Shown piece after piece: positions 45,015-52,146 of a stretch of DNA of 64,000 nt. Under the pieces are notes generated by a model that did not search any database, had not been told where the DNA came from, and saw only the letters and a program-made list of their open reading frames with translations. How positions within the stretch are numbered: position 1 is the stretch's first letter; the number at the start of each line of letters is the position of its first letter. Both the position numbers and the translations under genes were made by a program. Source of the stretch: UBA2784 sp964494625 (GTDB lineage Bacteria > Pseudomonadota > Alphaproteobacteria > Micropepsales > Micropepsaceae); contig CAZBRT010000001.1 of the NCBI GenBank assembly GCA_964494625.1, positions 992,001 to 1,056,000 of the forward strand. Reading direction: 5' to 3'.

Positions 45015-45045
45015 AAACAAAAAGGGAGATGGCGGACCATCTCCC
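45015..45045 (-). terminator. intrinsic terminator of rplU-rpmA
   Basis: On the minus strand GGGAGATGG pairs with CCATCTCCC across a four-base loop (TCCG), followed by TTTTTGTTT. It separates the ribosomal-protein genes from the acetyltransferase-obgE operon. Confidence 0.85.
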
Positions 45046-45091
45046 TCGTGCGATGAGCCGCCCAAACCGGCGGCCCCTATATGGGTTCGCC

Positions 45092-45364
45092 TTACTCTGC
45101 TGCCGTCTTCACCGCCGGAACAACCATGGCGTATTGGCGGCCGCGCCAGCCGTTCTTGAAGGCAACCTTGCCTTCGGCGAGCGCAAAAAGTGTGTGGTCC
45201 TTGCCGATGCCGACATTGGGACCGGGGTGAATTCGCGTGCCGCGCTGGCGCAGGATGATGTTGCCCGGATTCACGTGCTCGCCGCCGAACGCCTTCATGC
45301 CAAGGCGCTTTGCATTGGAATCGCGACCGTTGCGTGACGAACCGCCTGCCTTTTTATGTGCCAT
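45092..45364 (-). CDS. rpmA: 50S ribosomal protein L27
   Basis: A 90-residue L27 with the usual beginning AHKKAGGSSRNGRDSNAKRLG, GGEHVNPGNIILRQRGTR and GKDHTLFALAEG. Its N-terminus reaches the peptidyl-transferase centre. No Firmicutes-type cleavable prosequence is present. It lies 34 bases after rplU. Confidence 0.97.
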   Translation of the reverse strand: MAHKKAGGSSRNGRDSNAKRLGMKAFGGEHVNPGNIILRQRGTRIHPGPNVGIGKDHTLFALAEGKVAFKNGWRGRQYAMVVPAVKTAAE

Positions 45365-45398
45365 GGCGTACTCTCCCTGATCTCTTCAGCCGGAAACT

Positions 45399-45698
45399 TC
45401 AGCCGGCGATGGCGGTGATCTTCACCGCAGTGAATTCCTGGCGATGGCCCTTCTTGCGGCGATAGCCCTGGCGGCGGCGCTTCTTGATGATGGTGACCTT
45501 GTCACCGCGCCCCTGCTCGATGATCTCGCCTTCGACGCGCGCGCCGGCAATCATGGGCGTGCCCACTTTGGTGCCGAGCATCAGCACGTCGTTGAACACG
45601 ACCTTGCCGCCTGCGTCGCCTTCAAGACGCTCGATCTTGATGACCTCGTCAGCGGCGACCTTGTACTGCTTTCCGCCGGTCTTGATGACAGCGAACAT
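45399..45698 (-). CDS. rplU: 50S ribosomal protein L21
   Basis: A 99-residue L21 starting MFAVIKTGGKQYKV, with KVTIIKKRRRQGYRRKKGHRQ near the C-terminus for 23S rRNA binding. The open frame extends 49 codons upstream, but standard length and the conserved start fix 45698. Its promoter is predicted at 45818-45845, leaving a leader of about 110 bases. Confidence 0.97.
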   Translation of the reverse strand: MFAVIKTGGKQYKVAADEVIKIERLEGDAGGKVVFNDVLMLGTKVGTPMIAGARVEGEIIEQGRGDKVTIIKKRRRQGYRRKKGHRQEFTAVKITAIAG

Positions 45699-45817
45699 TG
45701 ACATCCATCCCGGATGCGCACGCAGGCCAAACGCCCACGGGGACACCCTTTGAAAATCGCATGAGAAACACCGCGCCCGGCGCCAGAAGGCCGCCCGGCC
45801 GCAGCCAAGAGGCGCGC

Positions 45818-45845
45818 AATATACGGAGGGGGCCTTCCAAGTCAA
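45818..45845 (-). promoter_or_regulatory. predicted rplU-rpmA promoter
   Basis: On the minus strand TTGACT (45840-45845) and TATATT (45818-45823) are 16 bases apart, a close match to the housekeeping consensus, about 110 bases ahead of rplU. Confidence 0.7.
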
Positions 45846-45891
45846 GCAACTGCAAGCGTTTGGCTGAAATGAAGCGGTATCCCGGAAAAGT

Positions 45892-45947
45892 GGAACGGGG
45901 CCGGAGGCCTTTGGGGGGTAAAGGCTTGCCCGGCCCCGTTCCTTTTT
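45892..45947 (+). terminator. orphan terminator-like hairpin
   Basis: A perfect 13-bp stem (GGAACGGGGCCGG at 45892 with CCGGCCCCGTTCC at 45930) continues into an inner 6-bp stem GCCTTT/AAAGGC and ends in TTTTT on the plus strand. The minus side also has TTTT (45884-45889), so it may work both ways. No known gene reads into it. Confidence 0.6.
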
Positions 45948-46177
45948 CAGACCTTTGTATGGTCATCCGGGGGGGAAACCGGCGCCCAGGGCGGGGGGAT
46001 GCCTTGGGAAGCCGGGGGGAACTCCCTCCGGGCTGACGGTCCGGTTCGGGGGGGATACGCGGATGCGCCAGCACCCTCTATATGGGGGTGAACCCATGGC
46101 TGGACCATGGCAGGGCTGTTAATTCTTCGTAAGCAGGATTTTCGCCCTGAAACCACGTCAACGCCTTGGTGCAACAC

Positions 46178-47158
46178 ATGAATTATGACCACGGCTTTCA
46201 CGCGGGCAATTTTGCCGATGTGCTGAAACATGGCGTTTTGGCGGATCTGGTCAGCCGGATGGTGCACAGGCCCGGCGGGCTTACCGTGATCGATTCTCAT
46301 GCCGGGGCGGGCTGGTACGACCTTTCCAGCCCCGAATCCCTGCGCGGGGGCGAGGTGCGGCAGGGCGCCCAGCGCCTTTTTGCCAAGCCCGGCCTGCCCA
46401 AGGTTCTCGCCGCCTGGCACGAAACGCTCAAGGCCGCCAATCCCGAAGGGGCGCTGCTGCGCTATCCCGGCTCGCCCTTGGTGGCGCTTCACCACATGCG
46501 GGCCAAAGGCGATTTTCTGGTCGCCATCGAGCGCAATCAATCTGTGTACGGATTATTGGCCAGTGCCCTGGCGGGTGAAAGGCGCGCGCGCGCCGTGCGC
46601 GGCGATGGCTATGGCGAATTACTGCGGCATCTGCCGGCAGCAACACCGCAGCTTCTTGTCCTTGTCGATCCGCCGTTTGAATCGCCCGCCGATTACTCGC
46701 GCGCCGCAGAGGCCGTGGTGGCCGCGCGTGCCATGGCGCCGCAGGGCATTTTCCTCATCTGGCTGCCCGACAAAGGCGGCAAGGAAGCCGAAAACGTTGC
46801 GCGCGCGGTCGCCGAAGGTGACCACGGGGACTCAACAACCCATCTGATGCGGCTTCGCGTGCGCGCCATGACGCAAGCCGCCACGGGGGCCGGCACGCTT
46901 GCCGGCACGGCGCTCGTGATCGCGGGCGCGCCCCGCGCGTTCATTGACGATTGGTCGCGCGATCTTGCGGCGCTTGCGCATCTTCTGCGGCAGGGCGAAG
47001 GCTTTGGCGCCGGGATCCAGGCGATCACCCATGTCGCCCCCCATACGGCAAACCGCAGCGATGATCGCGATACGCGCAAGCCAAAGCCAAACCCAGGAAC
47101 GATGGGGCGCGGACGGACCAACGCGCCCAACCGCGGCAAGACCGGGCGCACGCGCTGA
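46178..47158 (+). CDS. rlmJ: 23S rRNA adenine-2030 N6-methyltransferase
   Basis: A 326-residue RlmJ. MNYDHGFHAGNFADVLKH is the diagnostic start, HAGAGWYDL forms the SAM site and LVDPPFESPADYS is the DPPF catalytic motif. A C-terminal basic tail of about 45 residues (rich in Arg, Asn, Pro, Gly) goes beyond the usual end and may add RNA binding. A TTG at 46166 is a possible earlier start, but the family N-terminus favours 46178. Confidence 0.92.
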   Translation: MNYDHGFHAGNFADVLKHGVLADLVSRMVHRPGGLTVIDSHAGAGWYDLSSPESLRGGEVRQGAQRLFAKPGLPKVLAAWHETLKAANPEGALLRYPGSPLVALHHMRAKGDFLVAIERNQSVYGLLASALAGERRARAVRGDGYGELLRHLPAATPQLLVLVDPPFESPADYSRAAEAVVAARAMAPQGIFLIWLPDKGGKEAENVARAVAEGDHGDSTTHLMRLRVRAMTQAATGAGTLAGTALVIAGAPRAFIDDWSRDLAALAHLLRQGEGFGAGIQAITHVAPHTANRSDDRDTRKPKPNPGTMGRGRTNAPNRGKTGRTR

Positions 47159-47252
47159 TCGGCACTGATCCAGGGCTGCTTATGGGATTTTGGGGGAAAT
47201 AGACCCGGCGCCCCCTTTGCGTTTCCCTCTACGTTTCAATAACAGCGGTTAC

Positions 47253-47281
47253 TTGCCTCTCTTGGGGCCTTTGGCTATGGT
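47253..47281 (+). promoter_or_regulatory. predicted promoter of tRNA-Ser
   Basis: TTGCCT (47253-47258), a 17-base spacer and TATGGT (47276-47281) lie 49 bases before the tRNA. Confidence 0.5.
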
Positions 47282-47330
47282 CCCGGCCCTTCCCGAGGGG
47301 GCAAGTGACACGCCCCCCGCAGGGCCCCAA

Positions 47331-47418
47331 GGACAGGTGGCCGAGTGGTTTAAGGTACCGCACTCGAAATGCGGCGTACGGCAACGTACCGTGAGTTCGA
47401 ATCTCACCCTGTCCGCCA
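47331..47418 (+). tRNA. tRNA-Ser, anticodon CGA
   Basis: All arms can be folded: acceptor GGACAGG with CCTGTCC, discriminator G and encoded CCA at 47416-47418; anticodon stem CCGCA/TGCGG with loop CTCGAAA, anticodon CGA at 47365-47367; a long class II variable arm around CGTAC-GGCAA-CGTAC; T arm GTGAG-TTCGAAT-CTCAC. It reads UCG codons. Confidence 0.97.
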
Positions 47419-47420
47419 CC

Positions 47421-47486
47421 CTACGCCTTTGGCTTCGGGTGGCAGGCCACCTTTGTGGACTGACAACCGAAGGCGCTTAGGCGTAG
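47421..47486. repeat. nested hairpin element next to tRNA-Ser
   Basis: Three nested stems: outer CTACGCC/GGCGTAG (47421-47427 with 47480-47486), middle CTTCGG/CCGAAG (47433-47438 with 47467-47472) and inner GGTGGC/GCCACC (47438-47443 with 47446-47451, sharing one base with the middle stem). It starts 2 bases after the tRNA CCA end. Most of it is copied in the tandem duplication that follows. Confidence 0.7.
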
Positions 47487-47668
47487 GAGTGTCTCCCGAA
47501 GCTCCGGAGGAGCGAAGGGGGACGGGTGCCGAAATGTGAGACGTCTATCGGCTTCGGGTGGCAGGCCACCTTTGTGGACTGACAACCGAAGGCGCTTAGG
47601 CGTAGGAGTGTCTCCCGAAGCTCCGGAGGAGCGAAGGGGGACGGGTGCCGAAATGTGGTACGTCTATA
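47431..47668. repeat. 119-bp tandem duplication
   Basis: Unit 1 (47431-47549) and unit 2 (47550-47668) are nearly identical; the only clear differences are GTGAGACG against GTGGTACG near the end and the last base. Each unit holds the middle and inner hairpins, a GCTCC-GGA-GGAGC hairpin and, at its end, the first codons of the GIY-YIG gene. In unit 1 these read ATG TGA and so are dead; in unit 2 they read ATG TGG TAC GTC TAT. Confidence 0.92.
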
Positions 47669-47896
47669 TTTCTCCGGTTGAAGAATGACGACATCTATGT
47701 CGGGTCGACGAATGACCTGCGGCGTCGAGTCGACTCCCATGCGCGTGGCGATGTCACATCGACAAGAGCCAATCTGCCCGTCGCGTTGAAAGCCTACGTC
47801 GCGGTGAAGACCGAAACGACGGCGCGCGATCTCGAACGATATTTCAAGTCCGGTTCCGGAAAGGCATTCGCAAAGAAACGATTCTTTCAGGAGTGA
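47653..47896 (+). pseudogene. GIY-YIG nuclease-like gene with a +1 frameshift
   Basis: The expected start MWYVYI at 47653-47670 is in one frame and the rest (LRLKNDDIYVGSTNDLRRRVDSHARG, to the end at 47896) is in another. One extra T in TTT at 47669-47671 explains the shift. Without it the product would be an intact GIY-YIG domain of about 80 residues (VYI as the first motif, YVG as the second, then Arg-rich helix and C-terminal Glu in LERYFKSGSG). Either a real lesion or a sequencing error. A shorter protein from an in-frame codon at 47645 would lack the first motif. Confidence 0.75.
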
Positions 47897-47944
47897 TCTC
47901 GCCGAAGGAAGACGAAGCAAGTCATGGGGCACCATGAAGCATCG

Positions 47945-47981
47945 GGAGTTATCAGGGTGGCGCCCGGTGCCCTGATGCTCC
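47945..47981. terminator. hairpin between convergent GIY-YIG and SOUL genes
   Basis: GGAG and TCAGGG pair with CCCTGA and CTCC around a GC-rich loop. No long T run follows on either strand, so it is at most a weak bidirectional terminator. Confidence 0.35.
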
Positions 47982-48006
47982 AGTCTCGATCAGGCATAGA
48001 ACCAAA

Positions 48007-48645
48007 TCACCCGCCCGCTGACAATTTGATGGCAACCTCGTTGCGGCGGAACCATGGCAGCGTCCACGGAGGATCGTAGAAGAATGCTGTCACTTCCGGC
48101 CCGGGCAGGATACCTGCCGCGGCAAGTGCTGCCCGGAGTTCCTTTTCCCTTTCAAGCACGGCCTCACGGCTTCTCGATCCCGAGAAGGTGAGGACGGCGA
48201 ACCGCTCCTCGGCCAAAAACACCAATTGCACCTGCGGGTCCGTCGGCTTGGGCGCTGTCTCCGGCGTGAAGCGGCTGGGCAGGAAGAACCGCATGCTCAT
48301 CGTCCCCTCCGCGCCATACCGGCTTTCGACGGGGGTCGTCATCTCGATCTTCTGCGGCGCGGTGCTTGTTTCCACAGGCGCAGTCATGGCGATTTCGGTG
48401 TTCGCCTGATTGGCGCCCGAGATGTAGCCAAACAGGAGGCCGAAAGCATCATTTTGCCCCGCATCGGCGTCGGCAGTCTTGACCGTCGCTTCAACGGCAA
48501 TGCGTGCGGGGTATTCCCTGACCTCGATGTTTTCGGCAAGGGAGGTGACGACCCGATAGGGCGGTTGTTCGATATTGCCCTGATCGCCGACGATGGAGCA
48601 GCCGGCAAGGAAGAGGGCGAGGAGGATGGTGAGTGCGTGTGTCAT
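48007..48645 (-). CDS. SOUL-type heme-binding lipoprotein
   Basis: A 212-residue lipoprotein with lipobox LAGC at about residues 14-17. The rest matches the SOUL/HBP family: YRVVTSLAENIEVREYPARIAVE, FGYISGANQANTEIAMTAPVE, IEMTTPVES and the C-terminal FFYDPPWTLPWFRRNEVAI. Such proteins bind heme or tetrapyrroles; the exact role in bacteria is poorly known. The start at 48645 puts the lipobox in place; an extension to 48726 would bury it. Confidence 0.88.
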   Translation of the reverse strand: MTHALTILLALFLAGCSIVGDQGNIEQPPYRVVTSLAENIEVREYPARIAVEATVKTADADAGQNDAFGLLFGYISGANQANTEIAMTAPVETSTAPQKIEMTTPVESRYGAEGTMSMRFFLPSRFTPETAPKPTDPQVQLVFLAEERFAVLTFSGSRSREAVLEREKELRAALAAAGILPGPEVTAFFYDPPWTLPWFRRNEVAIKLSAGG

Positions 48646-48808
48646 GCGGCTGATACGCGGCAGGTTCCGCGGCGGATCAGCGGTGACAGACAATTTTTTT
48701 GGGCGATCCCTGGCCATGATGCCCAATCTCCTGCTGCGAAAACGTGACGGGCTGCGCCTGCGATGCTAGAAAATCCCCGCAATCCCTCATTTTCGCGGCC
48801 TGACATTG

Positions 48809-50023
48809 ATGGCGCAGCACATTGTTGTCATCGGCGCGGGGCCAGCGGGTCTGATCGCGGCCGAGATGCTCGCGCAGGCAGGCATGGCGGTAACGGTATT
48901 CGACCGCATGGCGAGTGCGGGCCGCAAATTCCTGATGGCAGGGCGGGGCGGGCTCAACCTTACGCATTCGGAGCCGTTGGCCGATCTCATCGCGCGCTAT
49001 GGCGATGCGGCGGGGTTCCTTGCGCCCCACATCCACGCTTTTCCGCCTGATGCGCTGATCGCGTGGGCGCATGGGCTGGGGCAGGAGACTTTCACCGGTT
49101 CCAGCGGACGCGTGTTTCCCAAAACCATGAAGGCGTCACCCCTGTTGCGGGCGTGGCTCGCGCGGCTAGCGGGCCTTGGCGTTACTTTCCGCCTGCAGCA
49201 CGCATGGCGTGGATGGGATGGCGAAGGCCAGCTTCTCTTCTCCGATGCTGCAGATGGCAAGGTTGCGGTTCGGGCGGATGCGACGCTTCTGGCGCTGGGT
49301 GGTGCAAGCTGGCCGCGGCTTGGCTCTGACGGACACTGGGTGCCGCTCCTTGCCGCGCGCGGGGTGGCGATGGTGCCCTTCAGGCCTGCCAATTGCGGTT
49401 TTGTGACCACGCTTGATCCATCGTTTCACCAGAAATTCCAGGGTCAGCCGCTTTCAGGCGTTGCACTTTCGCACGGGAGTGCGCGTGTGCGCGGTGAGGC
49501 GGTGATCACCGCCTATGGCATTGAGGGCGGTGCGGTCTATGCGTTGTCGCGTCCATTGCGCGAGGCGATTGACGCGGATGGTGCGGCCGAGATCCTGATC
49601 GATCTGCGGCCCGGCATGGACATTGCTGCAGTCACCGCGCGTTTGCAGCGCCCGCGCGGCAAAGAATCGCTTTCAAATTTCCTGCGCAAGGCCCTGTCTT
49701 TGCCACCAGCGGCCATCGCGCTTTTGCGCGCGGCGCATGGTGGTGCGGTATCAGACGATGCCGCCCGGCTGGCCCTTCAGGTCAAGGCCGTGCCGGTGCG
49801 ACTTTCGTCGCCCGCCGGCATGGCGCGCGCGATATCCGTTGCGGGCGGCGTTGCGCGGCATGCAGTTGATGAAAACTTGATGCTGAAGGCGTTGCCCGGA
49901 ACATTTGTTGTCGGCGAGATGATCGACTGGGAAGCGCCGACAGGCGGCTATCTCCTGCAGGCGTGCTTTGCGACAGGGGCTGCAGCCGCGCGGGGCATTC
50001 TTGCCCGCGTCGGCCGCTCCTGA
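48809..50023 (+). CDS. HI0933/BaiN-like flavoprotein oxidoreductase
   Basis: A 404-residue FAD-dependent protein. The dinucleotide motif IGAGPAGLIAAEML starts near residue 8, RKFLMAGRGGLNLTH is the typical HI0933-family motif, and GGYLLQACFATGAAAARGI near the C-terminus is the second FAD contact. It fits the group annotated TIGR03862; the physiological substrate is unknown. A TTG at 48806 just before the ATG is unlikely to be used. Confidence 0.85.
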   Translation: MAQHIVVIGAGPAGLIAAEMLAQAGMAVTVFDRMASAGRKFLMAGRGGLNLTHSEPLADLIARYGDAAGFLAPHIHAFPPDALIAWAHGLGQETFTGSSGRVFPKTMKASPLLRAWLARLAGLGVTFRLQHAWRGWDGEGQLLFSDAADGKVAVRADATLLALGGASWPRLGSDGHWVPLLAARGVAMVPFRPANCGFVTTLDPSFHQKFQGQPLSGVALSHGSARVRGEAVITAYGIEGGAVYALSRPLREAIDADGAAEILIDLRPGMDIAAVTARLQRPRGKESLSNFLRKALSLPPAAIALLRAAHGGAVSDDAARLALQVKAVPVRLSSPAGMARAISVAGGVARHAVDENLMLKALPGTFVVGEMIDWEAPTGGYLLQACFATGAAAARGILARVGRS

Positions 50024-50034
50024 TCGATACAAGC

Positions 50035-50547
50035 TCAGCGCAAGCCGTTGAGCTGTGCGCACGTCGTCGCAAACATGTCGAAGGCGCCGCCGGTATCCGT
50101 CTCACCCTCGCGCAGCTGGCCGTCGGATTTCAGTTCGACGGATGCATTCGTCGCCAGCATGATCGCAGTCACGGTGTCGGCATTTGCGGGCAGAAGATAG
50201 ACGGCGCCCACATCATCGGGCGATGCCGGGGCAAGGGTTGCCTCGAACGCCTTGTCACCGAACCGCACGACAGCGGTGTCAAAGGGGCCGTCAAAAATGC
50301 TGCCGTCCTCCTTGCCATAACCGCGCTCCCAATCGGGTACGATGGAGATGCGCAGCTGGCCCGCGCCTTCGGCACAGGCGATGGCAACCGCGCCATCAAT
50401 GCCGAAACGCAAGGTCATGACATCGCCCGCATCCACTTCCCAGACGGGCACGGTTTCCATATCCGGCAAGGGCGGCGGGGCGTTGGCCAGCACATTGGTG
50501 GAAACACATGCTGCCGCAGCAGCCAAGAGAATGCCAAGAACGCGCAA
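50035..50547 (-). CDS. exported hypothetical protein
   Basis: A 170-residue protein with a signal peptide (about 1-25, ending VLA-N). No family is recognised. The mature part starts with a Pro-rich segment (APPPLPDME), has two well-spaced cysteines (AIACAEG and ATTCAQL) that may pair, and looks beta-rich. The start is a TTG chosen because GAGGAG lies exactly 7 bases upstream and the signal peptide then begins at once; longer in-frame starts have no ribosome site. Confidence 0.65.
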   Translation of the reverse strand: MRVLGILLAAAAACVSTNVLANAPPPLPDMETVPVWEVDAGDVMTLRFGIDGAVAIACAEGAGQLRISIVPDWERGYGKEDGSIFDGPFDTAVVRFGDKAFEATLAPASPDDVGAVYLLPANADTVTAIMLATNASVELKSDGQLREGETDTGGAFDMFATTCAQLNGLR

Positions 50548-50554
50548 GGTGCTA

Positions 50555-50560
50555 CTCCTC
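50555..50560 (-). promoter_or_regulatory. ribosome binding site that selects a TTG start
   Basis: On the minus strand GAGGAG lies 7 bases before the TTG at 50547, the best-supported start of the exported protein. Confidence 0.65.
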
Positions 50561-50690
50561 GGAAAGACAGGGGTGAAGGTACCAAGATAAACGGCGGACG
50601 TATGGGCCGGATCGTCAACACAACCGAACATTGCGTCCCTGTTGTGTCAAGGTCGCGTGAGGCGCGTGCATGCTCCGAGAAGCGCAACAA

Positions 50691-50719
50691 CGAAAACGGC
50701 CCGGTTTGCACCGGGCCGT
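50691..50719 (-). terminator. intrinsic terminator of the chemoreceptor pair
   Basis: On the minus strand ACGGCCCGGT pairs with ACCGGGCCGT across GCAA, followed by TTTCG. It lies about 20 bases after the stop of the globin-coupled chemoreceptor. Confidence 0.8.
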
Positions 50720-50740
50720 CTTGCTTGTCTGAAGGTTTGT

Positions 50741-52078
50741 TCAGGCCGCGCGGGCCTTGGTCAGGAAGGCATCCACATGCGTGCGCATGGCTTCGGCCTG
50801 GCGGGCCAGTTCGGAGGATGCGTCAAACAGTTCGGAGGCGGAAGCGCCCGCGATCTGCGCGCTGGACGACACTTCACCGATGCTGGCCGTCACTTCCCGC
50901 GTGCCCTTTGCTGCTTCGCCCACGTTGCGGGCAATTTCGCGCGAGGCGGAATCCTGCTCTTCCACGGCGGCGGCAACTGTTGTGGCGATCTGGCTGATCT
51001 CCGCGATGATGGTGCCGATCGACTTGATTGCAGTCGATGACTCCCTGGTCGCGTTCTGGATGGCGCCGACCTGGCCCGAGATTTCCTCGGTTGCCTTTGC
51101 CGTCTGGTTGGCGAGCATCTTTACTTCGCTGGCAACCACCGCAAAGCCGCGACCGGCTTCGCCCGCACGTGCCGCTTCGATGGTGGCGTTGAGGGCAAGC
51201 AGATTGGTCTGCGCTGCAATCTCGCTGATGATCTTGACGACTTTACCAATGCGCTGGGCGGATTCCACGAGGCCGTCAAACTTCTTGCCGGTCTCGTTTG
51301 CTTCGGCAACCGCGCGCGAGGCCACCTGGGCCGACTGGTTGACCTGACGCGAGATCTCGCCAATCGAGGAAGTCAGTTCCTCGCCTGCTGCGGCAACTGT
51401 CTGGACGTTCGTTGATGCCTGCTCGGAAGCACTGGCAACGGTTGCCGACAGGGCCTGCGTGCGATCAGCGGTTTCGGACATCGACTTCGACGATGCCTGC
51501 ATTTCCACGGCGGCCGAAGCAACTGCCTTCACGACCGAACCGGAAGCCACTTCAAATTCGTTGATCGCGTCCTCCAGGACCAGCTGCTTCTTCTTGCGGT
51601 CAATCAGCAACGCTTCCTGATAGACCGAGATGGCGATTTCCATGTCGAGCATGATCGCCTTGTTGACAGCAGCAAGGGCGGCGGCAAGCTTGTCGGGTGT
51701 GCGGCGATAGGCCTTCACGATGATCGCGGCAAGGCGCGCCTGAACGAATGAGTAACCGCCGATATACCAGCGTGGCTCAAGGCCGATGCGGTTATGCGTC
51801 AGACCGATGGTGCGGACACCCTGCATGTAGTCGTCATCGAAGGAGCCGGAGAAGAGCTTGGCCCAGTGGCGCGCCTGTGCGCCCTTCAGGCGGTTGGTCT
51901 GATCGCCCACCATGCCGGCCAGCTGGCCGACGGTTCCCAGGTGGGAATAAAACCCGCCCAGAATGTCGGGGAGCGCCGGTTCGATCACCTTCCAGACTTC
52001 GCGCAATGTGCCGGAAGTTTCGTCACTGATTTCCATGAAGCGCAGCCGCATGCTGCGATCAGTCGATGTTCCCGTCAT
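50741..52078 (-). CDS. globin-coupled methyl-accepting chemoreceptor
   Basis: A 445-residue soluble receptor. The N-terminal globin sensor (about 15-170) has THNRIGLEPRWYIGGYSF, where the His is the likely proximal heme ligand, as in HemAT-type sensors. The signalling domain (about 185-440) has the conserved tip IISEIAAQTNLLALNATIEA. There is no membrane segment and no HAMP, and no CheR-binding tail. It probably senses O2 or another gas and signals to CheA. The ATG at 52078 follows GGGGGAAAG. It is downstream of the PAS receptor. Confidence 0.9.
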   Translation of the reverse strand: MTGTSTDRSMRLRFMEISDETSGTLREVWKVIEPALPDILGGFYSHLGTVGQLAGMVGDQTNRLKGAQARHWAKLFSGSFDDDYMQGVRTIGLTHNRIGLEPRWYIGGYSFVQARLAAIIVKAYRRTPDKLAAALAAVNKAIMLDMEIAISVYQEALLIDRKKKQLVLEDAINEFEVASGSVVKAVASAAVEMQASSKSMSETADRTQALSATVASASEQASTNVQTVAAAGEELTSSIGEISRQVNQSAQVASRAVAEANETGKKFDGLVESAQRIGKVVKIISEIAAQTNLLALNATIEAARAGEAGRGFAVVASEVKMLANQTAKATEEISGQVGAIQNATRESSTAIKSIGTIIAEISQIATTVAAAVEEQDSASREIARNVGEAAKGTREVTASIGEVSSSAQIAGASASELFDASSELARQAEAMRTHVDAFLTKARAA

Positions 52079-52112
52079 GCCACTTTCCCCCTGCATTCAG
52101 AACGGCATTGAA

Positions 52113-52139
52113 CCCGGACCGCCCTTGAGGCGGTCCGGG
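52113..52139 (-). terminator. strong hairpin between the two chemoreceptor genes
   Basis: CCCGGACCGCC pairs with GGCGGTCCGGG across a five-base loop. There is no T run, so it may be an mRNA stabiliser or partial terminator that lowers expression of the second gene. Confidence 0.45.
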
Positions 52140-52146
52140 CAATGGC

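Larger units (their letters stand above)
45699..46177. other. rplU-rlmJ divergent intergenic region
   Basis: These 479 bases hold no supported protein gene. From left: the rplU leader and promoter, a large terminator-like hairpin (45892-45947), then a GC-rich stretch (45960-46060) with G6-G7 tracts at 45969, 45993, 46014 and 46048, and finally sequence that must include the rlmJ promoter. Neither flanking gene is transcribed towards the hairpin, so a small RNA is possible. Confidence 0.55.

Noticed and set aside
45699..45845. 49-residue N-terminal extension of L21
   Set aside because: L21 has a conserved start at 45698, and the extension runs into the predicted promoter.
47331..47896. Genomic island integrated at tRNA-Ser
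   Set aside because: Only a duplicated 119-bp unit and a small broken nuclease gene follow the tRNA; there is no integrase and no second copy of the tRNA end.
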